From Paraflavitalea devenefica (GTDB lineage Bacteria; Bacteroidota; Bacteroidia; Chitinophagales; Chitinophagaceae), in assembly GCF_011759375.1 (NCBI RefSeq), contig NZ_JAARML010000006.1, forward strand, positions 310,001 to 374,000: a stretch of DNA of 64,000 bases. The letters run 5' to 3'. Under the pieces are notes generated by a model. The model was not told the origin of the DNA and did not search any database. It saw nothing but the letters and a program-made list of their open reading frames with translations. Both the position numbers and the translations under genes were made by a program. Positions 53,526 to 62,621 of this stretch are shown piece after piece. The stretch's first letter is position 1, and each line of letters begins with the position of its first letter.

Positions 53526-56111
53526 ATGAGAAAACCGCTCCTGTTGCTGGCGCTGATCGCCAGTTCTTACCTGCTATACGCACAGCAAACTGTTTCCGGA
53601 ACTATTAAAGACGCCAAGACCAAAGAGCCCCTCCCGGGCGCCTCCATCACGATCAAAGGAACCAACCAGGGAACCACTTCCTCCGCTACCGGCACTTTCA
53701 CCATCAGTATTCAAAAAGGAGATATACTTGTTGTCCGCTACATCGGTTATGCCGTTTCTGAAGTAACGGTGGGCGACCAGGCAACACTGGCTATCGAACT
53801 ATCGCCCCAATCGGGCAACCTGCAGGAGATAACGATCGTGGGCAGCCGCCGGCTGGGCCGCACCGCCACCGAAACGCCGGTACCCATTGACGTGATCGAT
53901 ATTAAAAGCATTGCCCGTCAAACCGGCCGGTTCGATGTGAATAATATGCTGCAGTTTGCCACCCCCTCTTTCAATGCCAATAAGCAATCGGGCTCCGACG
54001 GCGCCGACCATATTGACCCGGCCACGATCCGTGGCCTCGGCCCTGACCAGACCCTGGTACTGATCAACGGGAAAAGAAGGCATCAATCGTCGCTCATCAA
54101 CCTCTTTGGCACGAGGGGCCGCGGTAATACGGGCACCGACCTGAACGCCATCCCTGCTGCCGCCATTGAACGGGTGGAAGTACTGCGCGATGGCGCCTCT
54201 GCCCAATATGGCTCTGATGCCATTGCCGGCGTGGTGAACGTGATCCTGAAGTCGTCCGTGAATGAATTCTCTGCCAATATCAATACGGGGGTATATGATG
54301 CCAAGAAGTACCGCCGCGACCGGAATTATGATGGGGAGAGCTTCCAGCTCAATGCCAATTATGGTACCCGCATCGGTGAGAAAGGGTTTATCAATTTCAC
54401 CGCCGATTACCTCACGAATGCCAAGACCAACCGGGTGCCGCCTCCCGGCGCCGTTACGTATCGCCGTGAGTTTGGCGATGCTTCTGCTGAAAACTACAGC
54501 GCCCTCTTCAATAGTGAGATACCTGTTTCGGAAAATACTTCCGTGTATGCTTTCGGGGGCTATACCCATCGCTTTACGGATGCCTATGCCTGGTCGCGCG
54601 ACCCGGATGATGACCGGAATGTGAAGGAGATCTATCCCAATGGATTTGACCCGCGTATTCAATCGGCTATTGATGATAATTCCATTTCCGTAGGCGTACG
54701 CACGGTACACAACGGCTGGAATATTGACCTGAATAATACGTACGGCAAGAATAAGATGCACTATTATGTGGATGGCACGCTGAATGCTACCCTGCTGGCC
54801 AAGTCGCCCACACATTTCGATGCCGGTGGCTTCTGGTTCTCCCAGAATACCACGGGCATTACTTTCTCCAAACCTTTTGATGTGGCCGAAGGCCTCAACG
54901 TAGCGTTCGGCGCTGAATACCGCACCGACCGCTATGCTATTTTCGCCGGCGAAGAAGGCTCCTGGCAAAATTATGGCGTGATCGATACCCTGATCGATAA
55001 CCGGATCGTGAAGTATGATGTGTTGCAAAGGCCGGCCGGCTCACAGGGCTTCCCCGGTTTCCAGCCCAGGAATGAAGTGAATGCCAGTCGCACCAATTTT
55101 GGCAGTTATGCAGATGTGGAACTGGATGTGACGAAGGCCTTATTGGTGTCAGGCGCTGTGCGCTATGAAAAGTACAGCGATTTTGGCGGCACCCTGAATG
55201 GTAAGCTGGCCACCCGCATCAAGGTAGCGCCCGGCTTTAACCTGCGCGCTTCCGTGAGCACCGGCTTCCGCGCGCCTTCCCTGCAACAGACTTATTTCAA
55301 TACGATCTATACCAATTTTGAACAAGGCGTGCCCATTGAGATCCTGCTGGCCAATAACCTCAGCACAGTGACCCGCACACTGGGTATACCGCCACTCACC
55401 GAAGAGAAGTCGGTGAACCTGAGCGCCGGTTTCACGGCCAAACCCGTGAACGGCCTTACGATCACGGTAGACGGTTACCTGATCAATGTGAAAGACCGCA
55501 TTGTACTGACCGGCACGTTCGACCAGGATGATCCTGATATCGGCTCCGACCTGGCCGCCCTGAATGTAGGCGCCGCCAATTTCTTTACAAATGCGATTGA
55601 CTCGCGCAATATCGGCCTGGATGTGATCGTCACGCACAGCGCGCCGCTGGGCGATGGCCGGTTGAATACTTCCTTCGCCGCCAATTTTAATAAGCTAACT
55701 ATTGAAGACATTCATACGAGTCCCAAGTTGGTGGGCAAGGAAGAGAATTACCTCAGCGCGCGGGAACGCTCTTTCATTATCGCTTCTGCGCCCAAAAGCA
55801 AGATGAACCTTACGGTGGATTATAGCACCAACAAGTTCAGCGCTACTGCCCGCCTGGTACGTTTTGGTGAAGTGACCCTGCTGGGCTATGATGACCTGCC
55901 CAATGTGTATGACCCGAAGATCACAACCGACCTGACGGTGGGTTATCGTTTTTCGAGGAATGTGGGCCTTTATGTGGGTGTGGACAACCTGTTTAATGTA
56001 TACCCCGATGAGCAGGACCAGGAGAATACGGAAGAAGGCGGGCTGTGGGATTCGGTGCAGATGAATTTTGGGGGACGGCATTATTTTGCGCGGTTGAGTT
56101 TTACATTTTGA
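53526..56111 (+). CDS. TonB-dependent receptor with carboxypeptidase-like N-domain
   Basis: The product has 861 residues with a signal peptide ending LLYA-QQ (about 20). Residues 22-110 are a carboxypeptidase-regulatory-like domain (VSGTIKDAKTKEPLPGASIT). Next comes a TonB-box-like stretch EITIVGSR. The plug domain (about 115-245) includes IRGLGPDQTLVLINGKRRH and VEVLRDGASAQYGSDAIAGV. A 22-strand barrel follows and ends RLSFTF. It takes up a large substrate across the outer membrane using TonB energy. No SusD partner follows, so it belongs to the siderophore/other group rather than a glycan SusCD pair. The ligand is unknown. Confidence 0.94.
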   Translation: MRKPLLLLALIASSYLLYAQQTVSGTIKDAKTKEPLPGASITIKGTNQGTTSSATGTFTISIQKGDILVVRYIGYAVSEVTVGDQATLAIELSPQSGNLQEITIVGSRRLGRTATETPVPIDVIDIKSIARQTGRFDVNNMLQFATPSFNANKQSGSDGADHIDPATIRGLGPDQTLVLINGKRRHQSSLINLFGTRGRGNTGTDLNAIPAAAIERVEVLRDGASAQYGSDAIAGVVNVILKSSVNEFSANINTGVYDAKKYRRDRNYDGESFQLNANYGTRIGEKGFINFTADYLTNAKTNRVPPPGAVTYRREFGDASAENYSALFNSEIPVSENTSVYAFGGYTHRFTDAYAWSRDPDDDRNVKEIYPNGFDPRIQSAIDDNSISVGVRTVHNGWNIDLNNTYGKNKMHYYVDGTLNATLLAKSPTHFDAGGFWFSQNTTGITFSKPFDVAEGLNVAFGAEYRTDRYAIFAGEEGSWQNYGVIDTLIDNRIVKYDVLQRPAGSQGFPGFQPRNEVNASRTNFGSYADVELDVTKALLVSGAVRYEKYSDFGGTLNGKLATRIKVAPGFNLRASVSTGFRAPSLQQTYFNTIYTNFEQGVPIEILLANNLSTVTRTLGIPPLTEEKSVNLSAGFTAKPVNGLTITVDGYLINVKDRIVLTGTFDQDDPDIGSDLAALNVGAANFFTNAIDSRNIGLDVIVTHSAPLGDGRLNTSFAANFNKLTIEDIHTSPKLVGKEENYLSARERSFIIASAPKSKMNLTVDYSTNKFSATARLVRFGEVTLLGYDDLPNVYDPKITTDLTVGYRFSRNVGLYVGVDNLFNVYPDEQDQENTEEGGLWDSVQMNFGGRHYFARLSFTF

Positions 56112-56115
56112 TAAC

Positions 56116-56218
56116 ACTCGCTCGCCTCCGGCGAGTGAGGCTATTGGCAAGCCTCCGGCTTGCAAGAACAAGCCGGAGGCTTGTAAATACCCCTCACCAG
56201 CGGGACGCTGGCGAGTGA
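56116..56218. repeat. Cluster of hairpins after the TonB receptor gene
   Basis: Three adjacent palindromes occur: CACTCGC...GCGAGTG (56116-56138), a nested pair caagcctccggcttg/caagccggaggcttg (56148-56162 and 56169-56183), and CCAGCGGGACGCTGG (about 56199-56213). The last two recur, with changes on both arms, at 57920-57963. Confidence 0.7.
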
Positions 56219-56230
56219 ATACAGATTCCG

Positions 56231-56238
56231 TACTTTTG
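56231..56238 (+). promoter_or_regulatory. -7 box of the ALDH7 gene
   Basis: TACTTTTG, 20 bases before the ATG at 56259. It lies directly after the two-hairpin module. Confidence 0.6.
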
Positions 56239-56258
56239 CCGTCTTAACAAAAGAACGT

Positions 56259-57782
56259 ATGGATTTTCTTGCTTCGCTCAAAATACAAGGTAATAATGCC
56301 GGGGTGTCTACCGGCGCCACCTGGATCAATAGCTCCGGAAAGGCTATTGAATCTTATTCTCCGGTAGATGGGAAACTGATTGGCACGGTGCAAACTGCTG
56401 ACGCTGCCAGTTATGAAGCCGTTATTGCCAAGGCACAGGAAGCGTTCCTGGCCTGGCGGCAATGGCCTGCCCCCAAGAGAGGCGAGATCGTGCGCCAGAT
56501 CGGGGAAGCCCTCCGGCAATATAAAGAGCCGCTGGGCAAACTGGTGTCTTATGAAATGGGCAAGAGCCTGCAGGAGGGTTATGGAGAAGTACAGGAGATG
56601 ATCGATATCTGTGATTTCGCCGTAGGACTCTCCCGCCAGTTGCATGGCCTCACGATGCACAGTGAGCGCCCGGCCCACCGCATGTATGAGCAATGGCATC
56701 CACTGGGTATTGTGGGCATTATTTCCGCCTTCAATTTCCCCGTAGCCGTGTGGAGCTGGAATACGATGCTGGCCTGGGTATGCGGCAATGTATGCGTGTG
56801 GAAGCCTTCTGAAAAGACACCGTTGTGCGCGGTAGCCTGTCAGCATATTGTAGCCGAAGTATTCGCTAAAAATAATGTACCGGAAGGTGTGTGCGGACTG
56901 ATCGTGGGTAACCGCGATGCCGGGGAATGGATGGCCGCCGATACCCGCATACCACTGGTATCTGCCACCGGCTCCACCCGTATGGGCAAGGCCGTAGGGG
57001 CTGCCGTAGGCGCGCGCCTTGGGAAGGCCCTGCTGGAACTGGGCGGTAATAATGCGATTATTATTTCCAAAGATGCCGACCTGGACATTGCCGTCCGGGG
57101 CGCTATTTTCGGGGCGGTAGGTACTGCCGGGCAACGCTGCACTACTACCCGCCGCCTGATCATCCAGGAAGACGTATACGATACGGTCAAGAATAAACTG
57201 GTGGGCGCCTACCAACAACTGAGCATCGGCGACCCGCTGGATGAGAAGAACCATGTAGGTCCGCTGATTGATAAAGACGCTGTGCGCCTCTACTCAGCCT
57301 CCATTGAAGCCTGTAAGAAAGAAGGCGGCCAATTCATTGTGGAAGGCGGCGTACTGGAAGGGAATGGTTATGAAAGCGGTTGTTATGTGAAACCCTGTAT
57401 TGCCGAAGCGCAACCGGGTTTTGCCATTGTGCAGCATGAAACGTTTGCCCCCATTTTGTACCTGCTGAAGTATAAGACGCTCCATGAAGCCATTGCTATC
57501 CAGAACGGGGTGCCCCAGGGGCTTTCCTCCGCTATTATGACCCTCAACCTGCGGGAGGCGGAACAGTTCCTTTCGGCTGCCGGCAGCGATTGCGGCATCG
57601 CCAATGTGAATATCGGCACTTCCGGCGCTGAGATCGGCGGCGCTTTTGGCGGGGAGAAAGAAACCGGCGGTGGACGCGAAAGCGGCAGCGATGCGTGGAA
57701 GGCGTATATGCGGAGGCAGACGAATACGATCAATTATTCGGCTCAATTGCCACTGGCACAGGGGATTAAGTTTGATTTGTAG
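56259..57782 (+). CDS. ALDH7-family aldehyde dehydrogenase (aminoadipate semialdehyde type)
   Basis: This 507-residue aldehyde dehydrogenase of the antiquitin/ALDH7 group has GIVGIISAFNFPVAVWSWN in the cofactor cleft and LLELGGNNAII with the general-base Glu. GTAGQRCTTTRRL carries the nucleophile Cys, and the C-terminal SGAEIGGAFGGEKETGGGRE is followed by GSDAWKAYMRRQT. ALDH7 enzymes oxidise 2-aminoadipate semialdehyde in lysine breakdown; other aldehydes are possible. It is a single gene between two repeat-rich intergenic regions. Confidence 0.92.
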   Translation: MDFLASLKIQGNNAGVSTGATWINSSGKAIESYSPVDGKLIGTVQTADAASYEAVIAKAQEAFLAWRQWPAPKRGEIVRQIGEALRQYKEPLGKLVSYEMGKSLQEGYGEVQEMIDICDFAVGLSRQLHGLTMHSERPAHRMYEQWHPLGIVGIISAFNFPVAVWSWNTMLAWVCGNVCVWKPSEKTPLCAVACQHIVAEVFAKNNVPEGVCGLIVGNRDAGEWMAADTRIPLVSATGSTRMGKAVGAAVGARLGKALLELGGNNAIIISKDADLDIAVRGAIFGAVGTAGQRCTTTRRLIIQEDVYDTVKNKLVGAYQQLSIGDPLDEKNHVGPLIDKDAVRLYSASIEACKKEGGQFIVEGGVLEGNGYESGCYVKPCIAEAQPGFAIVQHETFAPILYLLKYKTLHEAIAIQNGVPQGLSSAIMTLNLREAEQFLSAAGSDCGIANVNIGTSGAEIGGAFGGEKETGGGRESGSDAWKAYMRRQTNTINYSAQLPLAQGIKFDL

Positions 57783-57969
57783 ATAGCGAGTGGTAAATGG
57801 CGAGTGGCGAGTGGGCTTTTGCTTGGATAGCCCGGATCGGAAGCCGCAGAGTCCCCTTCGGGAGACTCTGCGGGGAATATAAGTGGTAAATGGCGAGTGG
57901 GCTTTTGCTTCGATAGCAGCAAAGCCAGAGGCTTTGAAATAGGCGTCACCAGCCAGAGGCTGGCGACTG
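57783..57969. repeat. Repeat-rich region between ALDH7 and OmpA genes
   Basis: The word gtggtaaatggcgagtgg with gggcttttgctt occurs twice (about 57790-57828 and 57882-57918). Between the copies is the CCGCAG palindrome (57844-57873). Then come the hairpins caaagccagaggctttg (57920-57936) and ccagccagaggctgg (57949-57963), matching the layout at 56169-56213. Confidence 0.7.
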
Positions 57970-58027
57970 GATACTTTTCCCCTATACTTTTTTGTCGTCC
58001 AATTCGTTAATAGTTGTTGGAAATCTA

Positions 58028-59491
58028 ATGTCGTTTATGAAAAAATTGATTACGCTGCTGTGCTTACTGGTGGTTGCGGGTACTGGTTTTGCCCAACTCA
58101 GGGTGGCTATCCTGGGCGGCCCCCACTCCTCCTCGGTGAAAGAAACCAATAGTTTGCCCGGGTGGACAACCGATGTAGAACCCTTCTACGCCAACCGGGG
58201 CGGTTTTAATGCCGGTTTCCTGGCAGAGATTCCCCTCGACGCCTCCGGCCGGTTATATCTTCAGCCAGGACTTTTCTATATGTCGAAGGGCCGGAAATAC
58301 CAGCGGTTCAATGATACCACAGTGATCCAGACCGACACGCTTTCCGTGAAATCGAATTTCTTTACGAATTATATTGATCTTCCCCTGAACCTGACCTTAA
58401 AGCTGCCCCTGGGCAAGAAAAGCAAGTTCTTTTTGAGCGCAGGCCCTTATATCAGTTTGTTTTACAATGGCAAAAGCAGCCAGGAAACGGTGGTAGCCGT
58501 TGGGGATTCTGTCCTTAAGTTTGATAAAACAGAAGATGATCTCGAGGTGGGTAAAGCCACAAATAAGGCCAAAACCTTCGATTATGGCATTAATGGCCGC
58601 GCCGGTTTTGAGCTGGGCGGTGTGATCCTCTCCGGCTTTTTCAGCCAGGGACTGGGGAATTTCTTCCAGCCCGATTATGACGCCACGTTTAAACACAAAG
58701 TGATTGGCGCTTCGGTAGGCTTCTGGCTCAATAAAGGTCCCGCCCTGGCCCCCAAAAAGCCCAAAGACAGGGATAAAGATGGTATTCCCGATGCAGAAGA
58801 TGGCTGCCCCACCCTGCCCGGTACCGCCCTTTCCAAAGGCTGCCCGGATAAAGATGGGGATGGAATTCCCGATAATGTAGACAAGTGTGCCGATGTGGCC
58901 GGTGTAGTCGCCTATAAGGGCTGCCCCATCCCCGATACGGATAAAGACGGTGTGAATGATCCCGACGATAAATGTCCGAATGAAGCAGGCCCTGCCTCCA
59001 ATAATGGTTGTCCGCTGCCCAAACCTGAACCGGACACCGATGGAGATGGTGTGATCGACTCGGCAGACAAATGTCCCACCGAATCGGGTAAACGTGAAAA
59101 TAATGGCTGCCCGGTGCCGCCTGTTATCCAGCAGGAAGTGATCGAAAAGGTGAATTATGCCGCCCGCAATATCCTCTTTACGAAGGGAAGCGATAAGCTG
59201 GCCGCCAGCTCTTACAAAGCGCTGGACGAGGTAACCGCCATCCTGCAGAAAGAACCTTCCCTGCGCCTGGTGATTGACGGCTATACCGATAATACGGGAC
59301 AAGCCGCCACCAACCTGCTACTGTCGCAAAAACGCGCCGATGCGGTGCAAAAATACCTGACCGATAAGGGTATAGCGGCCAGCCGGTTGAACGCCACAGG
59401 CCATGGACAGGCCAACCCCATTGCCCCCAATACGACCGAAGACGGGCGCAATAAGAACCGGCGGGTGGAACTGAAACTGGAAAGGCAATAA
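58028..59491 (+). CDS. OmpA-family outer-membrane protein with thrombospondin type-3 repeats
   Basis: The product has 487 residues with a signal peptide ending GTGFA-QL. Residues 22-235 are an outer-membrane beta-barrel (PorT-like style: QPGLFYMSKGRKYQ, SAGPYISLFYNGK, NGRAGFELGGVI). Residues about 250-370 carry four to five calcium-binding type-3 repeats (DKDGIPDAEDGCP, DGDGIPDNVDKC, DKDGVNDPDDKC, DGDGVIDSADKC). Residues 375-487 are an OmpA peptidoglycan-binding domain (LVIDGYTDNTGQAATNLLLS and NKNRRVELKLERQ). It links the outer membrane to the wall. ATG 58037 is an alternative start; the frame from 57992 is too long for the signal. Confidence 0.93.
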   Translation: MSFMKKLITLLCLLVVAGTGFAQLRVAILGGPHSSSVKETNSLPGWTTDVEPFYANRGGFNAGFLAEIPLDASGRLYLQPGLFYMSKGRKYQRFNDTTVIQTDTLSVKSNFFTNYIDLPLNLTLKLPLGKKSKFFLSAGPYISLFYNGKSSQETVVAVGDSVLKFDKTEDDLEVGKATNKAKTFDYGINGRAGFELGGVILSGFFSQGLGNFFQPDYDATFKHKVIGASVGFWLNKGPALAPKKPKDRDKDGIPDAEDGCPTLPGTALSKGCPDKDGDGIPDNVDKCADVAGVVAYKGCPIPDTDKDGVNDPDDKCPNEAGPASNNGCPLPKPEPDTDGDGVIDSADKCPTESGKRENNGCPVPPVIQQEVIEKVNYAARNILFTKGSDKLAASSYKALDEVTAILQKEPSLRLVIDGYTDNTGQAATNLLLSQKRADAVQKYLTDKGIAASRLNATGHGQANPIAPNTTEDGRNKNRRVELKLERQ

Positions 59492-59577
59492 ACTCCTTAC
59501 GAAGTATTCATAGGGCCACTCATGTAATCTTATCGCATGAGTGGCCTTCTTTTTATATTTTGGAAACCTGGCCGGGA

Positions 59578-59620
59578 AGTTTCGGGTTTCGGGTTTGGGG
59601 TTTCGGGTTCTTTGGTGCGG
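59578..59620. repeat. Single GGGTTTCG-repeat arm after the OmpA gene
   Basis: It repeats tttcggg three times and ends gggttctttgg, as in the left arm of the element after ppx. No inverted partner is seen within the intergenic region. Confidence 0.55.
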
Positions 59621-59775
59621 CGGGCTGATGAAAGGCAACCTGACTTAGCGCCAGGCAGGAGAAAACGGGCTGGCTTTTTCCAAATATTAACGTTAATGAA
59701 TAGTAAAAAAGAAGATATTTGCGGCTTTGCAACAAACGTATCGTGTTACAAAAACATCTGAGAGTAAGTAAATCA

Positions 59776-61485
59776 ATGACAATGATCAAACCGGTAAAAG
59801 TTACAGGGCTGGCTGTCGCCCTTGTGTTGACAGGATTTATCGCGCAGGCGCAACAGGATGAGCATGCACAATCCGACGAATTACCCAAAGGCTGGCATTT
59901 GCTGGACAAAGCCAAAGACGGTTATTATGGCATCAGTGTAGATAAAGCCTATGAATTCATCAAGCTGAAGAAGCTGAAAGGAAAAACAGTGGTGGTCGCC
60001 GTTATTGACTCCGGCGTTGATACCCTGCATGAAGACCTGAAAGAAGTGCTGTGGAAGAATCCCAAAGAGATCCCCGGCAATGGCATCGATGATGATGGCA
60101 ATGGCTATGTAGACGATGTGTATGGCTGGAATTTTATCGGTAATAAAGACGGCCGCAACCTGAAGCAGGACTCTTATGAAGGCGCCCGTGTATACCACCT
60201 GCTGAAACCCAAATACGATGGCAAAATGATCAATCCCGCCACGCTGAAAGGCGATGAGCTGGAAGAATATAATATGTGGGTGAAAGCCAAGGCCCGGATC
60301 GAAGGCCATAACGGAGAACCACAACTCGACCTCTATATGCTGAAACGCCTGCTGAAAGGCGCCAAGCAAGGCGACAGTATTTTGCAGGTGGCCCTGAAGA
60401 AGGGTACGTATACCGGTAATGACCTTGATACGATGAGCACCGCCACCGAAGTAGATAAGGCTGCCCGTGCCAATATCCTGTACCTGTTCCGCGCCAACCA
60501 GCGCATGGACCAGACGAATAAAGAACTGATCGGCGATTTCGATGAGTTCGTAGCCGGTGAAGAAAAGAAGGCAGAAGCCAAGGATAAGGTACCCCCTCCT
60601 TACCGCGCCGAAGTGGTAGGCGATAATGAAAATGATATTACCGACAAGTATTACGGCAACAACGATGTGATGGCCTCTACCCCCTTCCACGGTACCCACG
60701 TAGCCGGTATTATCGGCGCCGTGCGCAATAATGGCAAGGGCATGGACGGCGTGGCCGATAATGTAAAGATCATGATGATCCGCGCCGTGCCCGACGGCGA
60801 TGAGCACGATAAAGATATTGCCCTGGCTATCCGCTATGCGGTAGACAATGGCGCCAAGGTGATCAATATGAGCTTTGGCAAGGATTTCTCTCCCCAGAAG
60901 AAATGGGTGGATGAAGCCGTTCGCTATGCCGACAGCAAGGGCGTATTGCTGGTACACGCTGCCGGTAATGACGCCAAGAATGTAGACACTGCCGATAATT
61001 TCCCCAACCCGGTATACCGGGGCGTGAAAGGCAAGGCTACGAACTGGATCACGGTAGGCGCCAGCGGCGACCCCAAAGCAGGTGGCATTACCGCTTCCTT
61101 CTCCAATTATGGCAAGAAAGAAGTAGACGTATTCGCCCCCGGCGTACGCATCTATTCCACGATCCCCGGCACCACTACGTATGGCAACGCCCAGGGTACC
61201 AGCATGGCCTCCCCGGTAGTAGCCGGCGCCGCCGCTTTCCTGCTGGAATATTTCCCCTACCTCACCCCCGAGCAAGTGAAGTACTGCCTGGAGAAATCGG
61301 CGCAGTCGCCCGGCGAGAAGGTGAATAAGCCTGGTACAGATGATGAAGTGAACCTGTCGGATATCAGTAAGACCGGTGGGGTGATCAATGTGTATGAGGC
61401 GGCTAAGATCGCGGCTACGTTGCAGCCGAAGACAGTGGTGAAGAAGAAGGCGGCGAAGCCTGTGTTGCAGAACAAGAAGGGATAA
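59776..61485 (+). CDS. Secreted subtilisin-like serine protease (S8) with large insertion
   Basis: The product has 569 residues with a signal peptide ending IAQA-QQ near 25. The catalytic triad is Asp78 (AVIDSGVD), His305 (FHGTHVAG) and Ser476 (GTSMASP), all intact. The Asp-to-His distance is 227 residues against about 32 in subtilisin. The added part contains GIDDDGNGYVDDVYGWNFIG (a calcium-loop-like stretch) and then a helical, Lys/Glu-rich segment (about 125-285). No T9SS tail is present; the C-terminus is Lys-rich (KKKAAKPVLQNKKG). ATG 59782 is an alternative start. It probably acts in the periplasm or outside. Confidence 0.93.
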   Translation: MTMIKPVKVTGLAVALVLTGFIAQAQQDEHAQSDELPKGWHLLDKAKDGYYGISVDKAYEFIKLKKLKGKTVVVAVIDSGVDTLHEDLKEVLWKNPKEIPGNGIDDDGNGYVDDVYGWNFIGNKDGRNLKQDSYEGARVYHLLKPKYDGKMINPATLKGDELEEYNMWVKAKARIEGHNGEPQLDLYMLKRLLKGAKQGDSILQVALKKGTYTGNDLDTMSTATEVDKAARANILYLFRANQRMDQTNKELIGDFDEFVAGEEKKAEAKDKVPPPYRAEVVGDNENDITDKYYGNNDVMASTPFHGTHVAGIIGAVRNNGKGMDGVADNVKIMMIRAVPDGDEHDKDIALAIRYAVDNGAKVINMSFGKDFSPQKKWVDEAVRYADSKGVLLVHAAGNDAKNVDTADNFPNPVYRGVKGKATNWITVGASGDPKAGGITASFSNYGKKEVDVFAPGVRIYSTIPGTTTYGNAQGTSMASPVVAGAAAFLLEYFPYLTPEQVKYCLEKSAQSPGEKVNKPGTDDEVNLSDISKTGGVINVYEAAKIAATLQPKTVVKKKAAKPVLQNKKG

Positions 61486-61918
61486 AGCAATTCATTAAAT
61501 TTATTAGAAGCGTCTGTCTGATAAGACAGGCGCTTTTTATTTGCTTTTGCTTTGTTTTTTCTTTTGCTTTGTTCGCACTGCGTGCGGGGCTTTTTCTGTT
61601 CTTTTTTCTTGACAAAAAAGAACCAAAAAGTCAAGGCAAACCCGAATGCCTCCGGCCGGTTTGCCACCCACGCCACCCCAGGTATTACTTTGCTGACTAA
61701 TTGCTGGCTTTTATGCTTTGGAATGGATGGTTGTTGGTAAAGGGCTGGTACTTTTTGATTCCTCCTATGCTGGGGTTCTTGATTGTTGGTATCTTCTTGC
61801 TTTTACTCGTTGGCTTTTTTACTCACTACACACTAATCACTGGCTTTGGGGCTGCGGCCTGTTAGGGGCCTTTCCATATGTCAACACTTTTTAATAGCTT
61901 TAGCTAAATAACCTGCTT
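61486..61918. other. Gene-free stretch after the protease gene: terminator and repeats
   Basis: A terminator hairpin gcgtctgtct/agacaggcgc with T-run lies at 61510-61538. Then come cttttgctttg repeats, and an inverted word cttgac...gtcaag (61608-61635) in A-rich sequence. At 61714-61807 is a 94-base segment with a diverged copy at 62498-62592. A frame through this segment is hydrophobic (FLIPPMLGFLIVGIFLLLLV), but its status as a gene is doubtful. Confidence 0.5.
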
Positions 61919-62482
61919 ATGATCAGCCGGAAGGAAGTTGCCACTACGGTGCCTGAATCTTTTAAACGATATGTGAATGCCATCTCCGAGAACAATCTGG
62001 AAGAAGCCCTGCGGAAGAATACCAGGCGTTTCCGCAAGCTACTAAAGAATATTCCCAAGAAGAAGATCAATTATGCCTATGCCGAAGGCAAGTGGTCGCT
62101 CAAGGAAATGTTGCAGCACATCGTAGATGCCGAAAGGGTGTTCACCTTCCGCGCCCTGCATTTTGCCCGCAAAGACGGCGCACCCCTGCCCGGCTTCGAT
62201 GAGAATGTATGGGCCATTACCGCCAAGGCGCCCAAACGTAGCTGGAGCGACCTGGTAGATGAGTTCCTCGCCCTGCGCGCCGCCAATGAACTGTTCTTTA
62301 CCGCCCTCGATGAAGACCAGTTGCTGGCCACCGGTACTGCCAATAACAATCAAATCAGCGTGGCCGGTCTCGGCTTTGTATGTGCCGGCCATGTGGCGCA
62401 TCATATGAATATTATTAAGGAACGTTACTTAGGAGAGTATCCACCGCTCAAGCCGGTGCGGAAGAAGAAACGGCAGGCGTGA
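61919..62482 (+). CDS. DinB-like (DinB_2) family protein
   Basis: The 187-residue four-helix-bundle protein has WSLKEMLQHIVDAERVFTFRAL (about 58-79) and the C-terminal AGHVAHHMNIIKERYL (about 157-172), giving the His set of the superfamily. It differs from the shorter DinB at 17038 by an extra N-terminal helix. Function is unknown. It is flanked on both sides by copies of a 94-base intergenic repeat. Confidence 0.85.
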   Translation: MISRKEVATTVPESFKRYVNAISENNLEEALRKNTRRFRKLLKNIPKKKINYAYAEGKWSLKEMLQHIVDAERVFTFRALHFARKDGAPLPGFDENVWAITAKAPKRSWSDLVDEFLALRAANELFFTALDEDQLLATGTANNNQISVAGLGFVCAGHVAHHMNIIKERYLGEYPPLKPVRKKKRQA

Positions 62483-62497
62483 GCTTGTCACTTTCTT

Positions 62498-62592
62498 TGC
62501 CTTTGGAGTGGATGCCTGTTGGTAAGAGGCTGCTACTTTTTGATTCCTCCTATGCCGGGGTTCATGATTACTTGTATCTTCTTGTTTTTCCT
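62498..62592 (+). repeat. Second copy of the 94-base repeat flanking the DinB_2 gene
   Basis: It aligns with 61714-61807 nearly without gaps; the longest exact shared words are actttttgattcctcctatg and gtatcttcttg. Identity is roughly 80 percent by eye. Confidence 0.7.
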
Positions 62593-62621
62593 TTGCCTTT
62601 AATCGATGATGAATAGCGAGC

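Noticed and set aside
53799-55028. 409-residue open frame antisense to the TonB receptor
   Set aside because: Shadow frame without recognisable domains; the receptor frame is complete and unambiguous.
59881-61275. 464-residue open frame antisense to the S8 protease
   Set aside because: Shadow of a strongly biased gene; low-complexity Gly/Ala/Ile composition and no start context.
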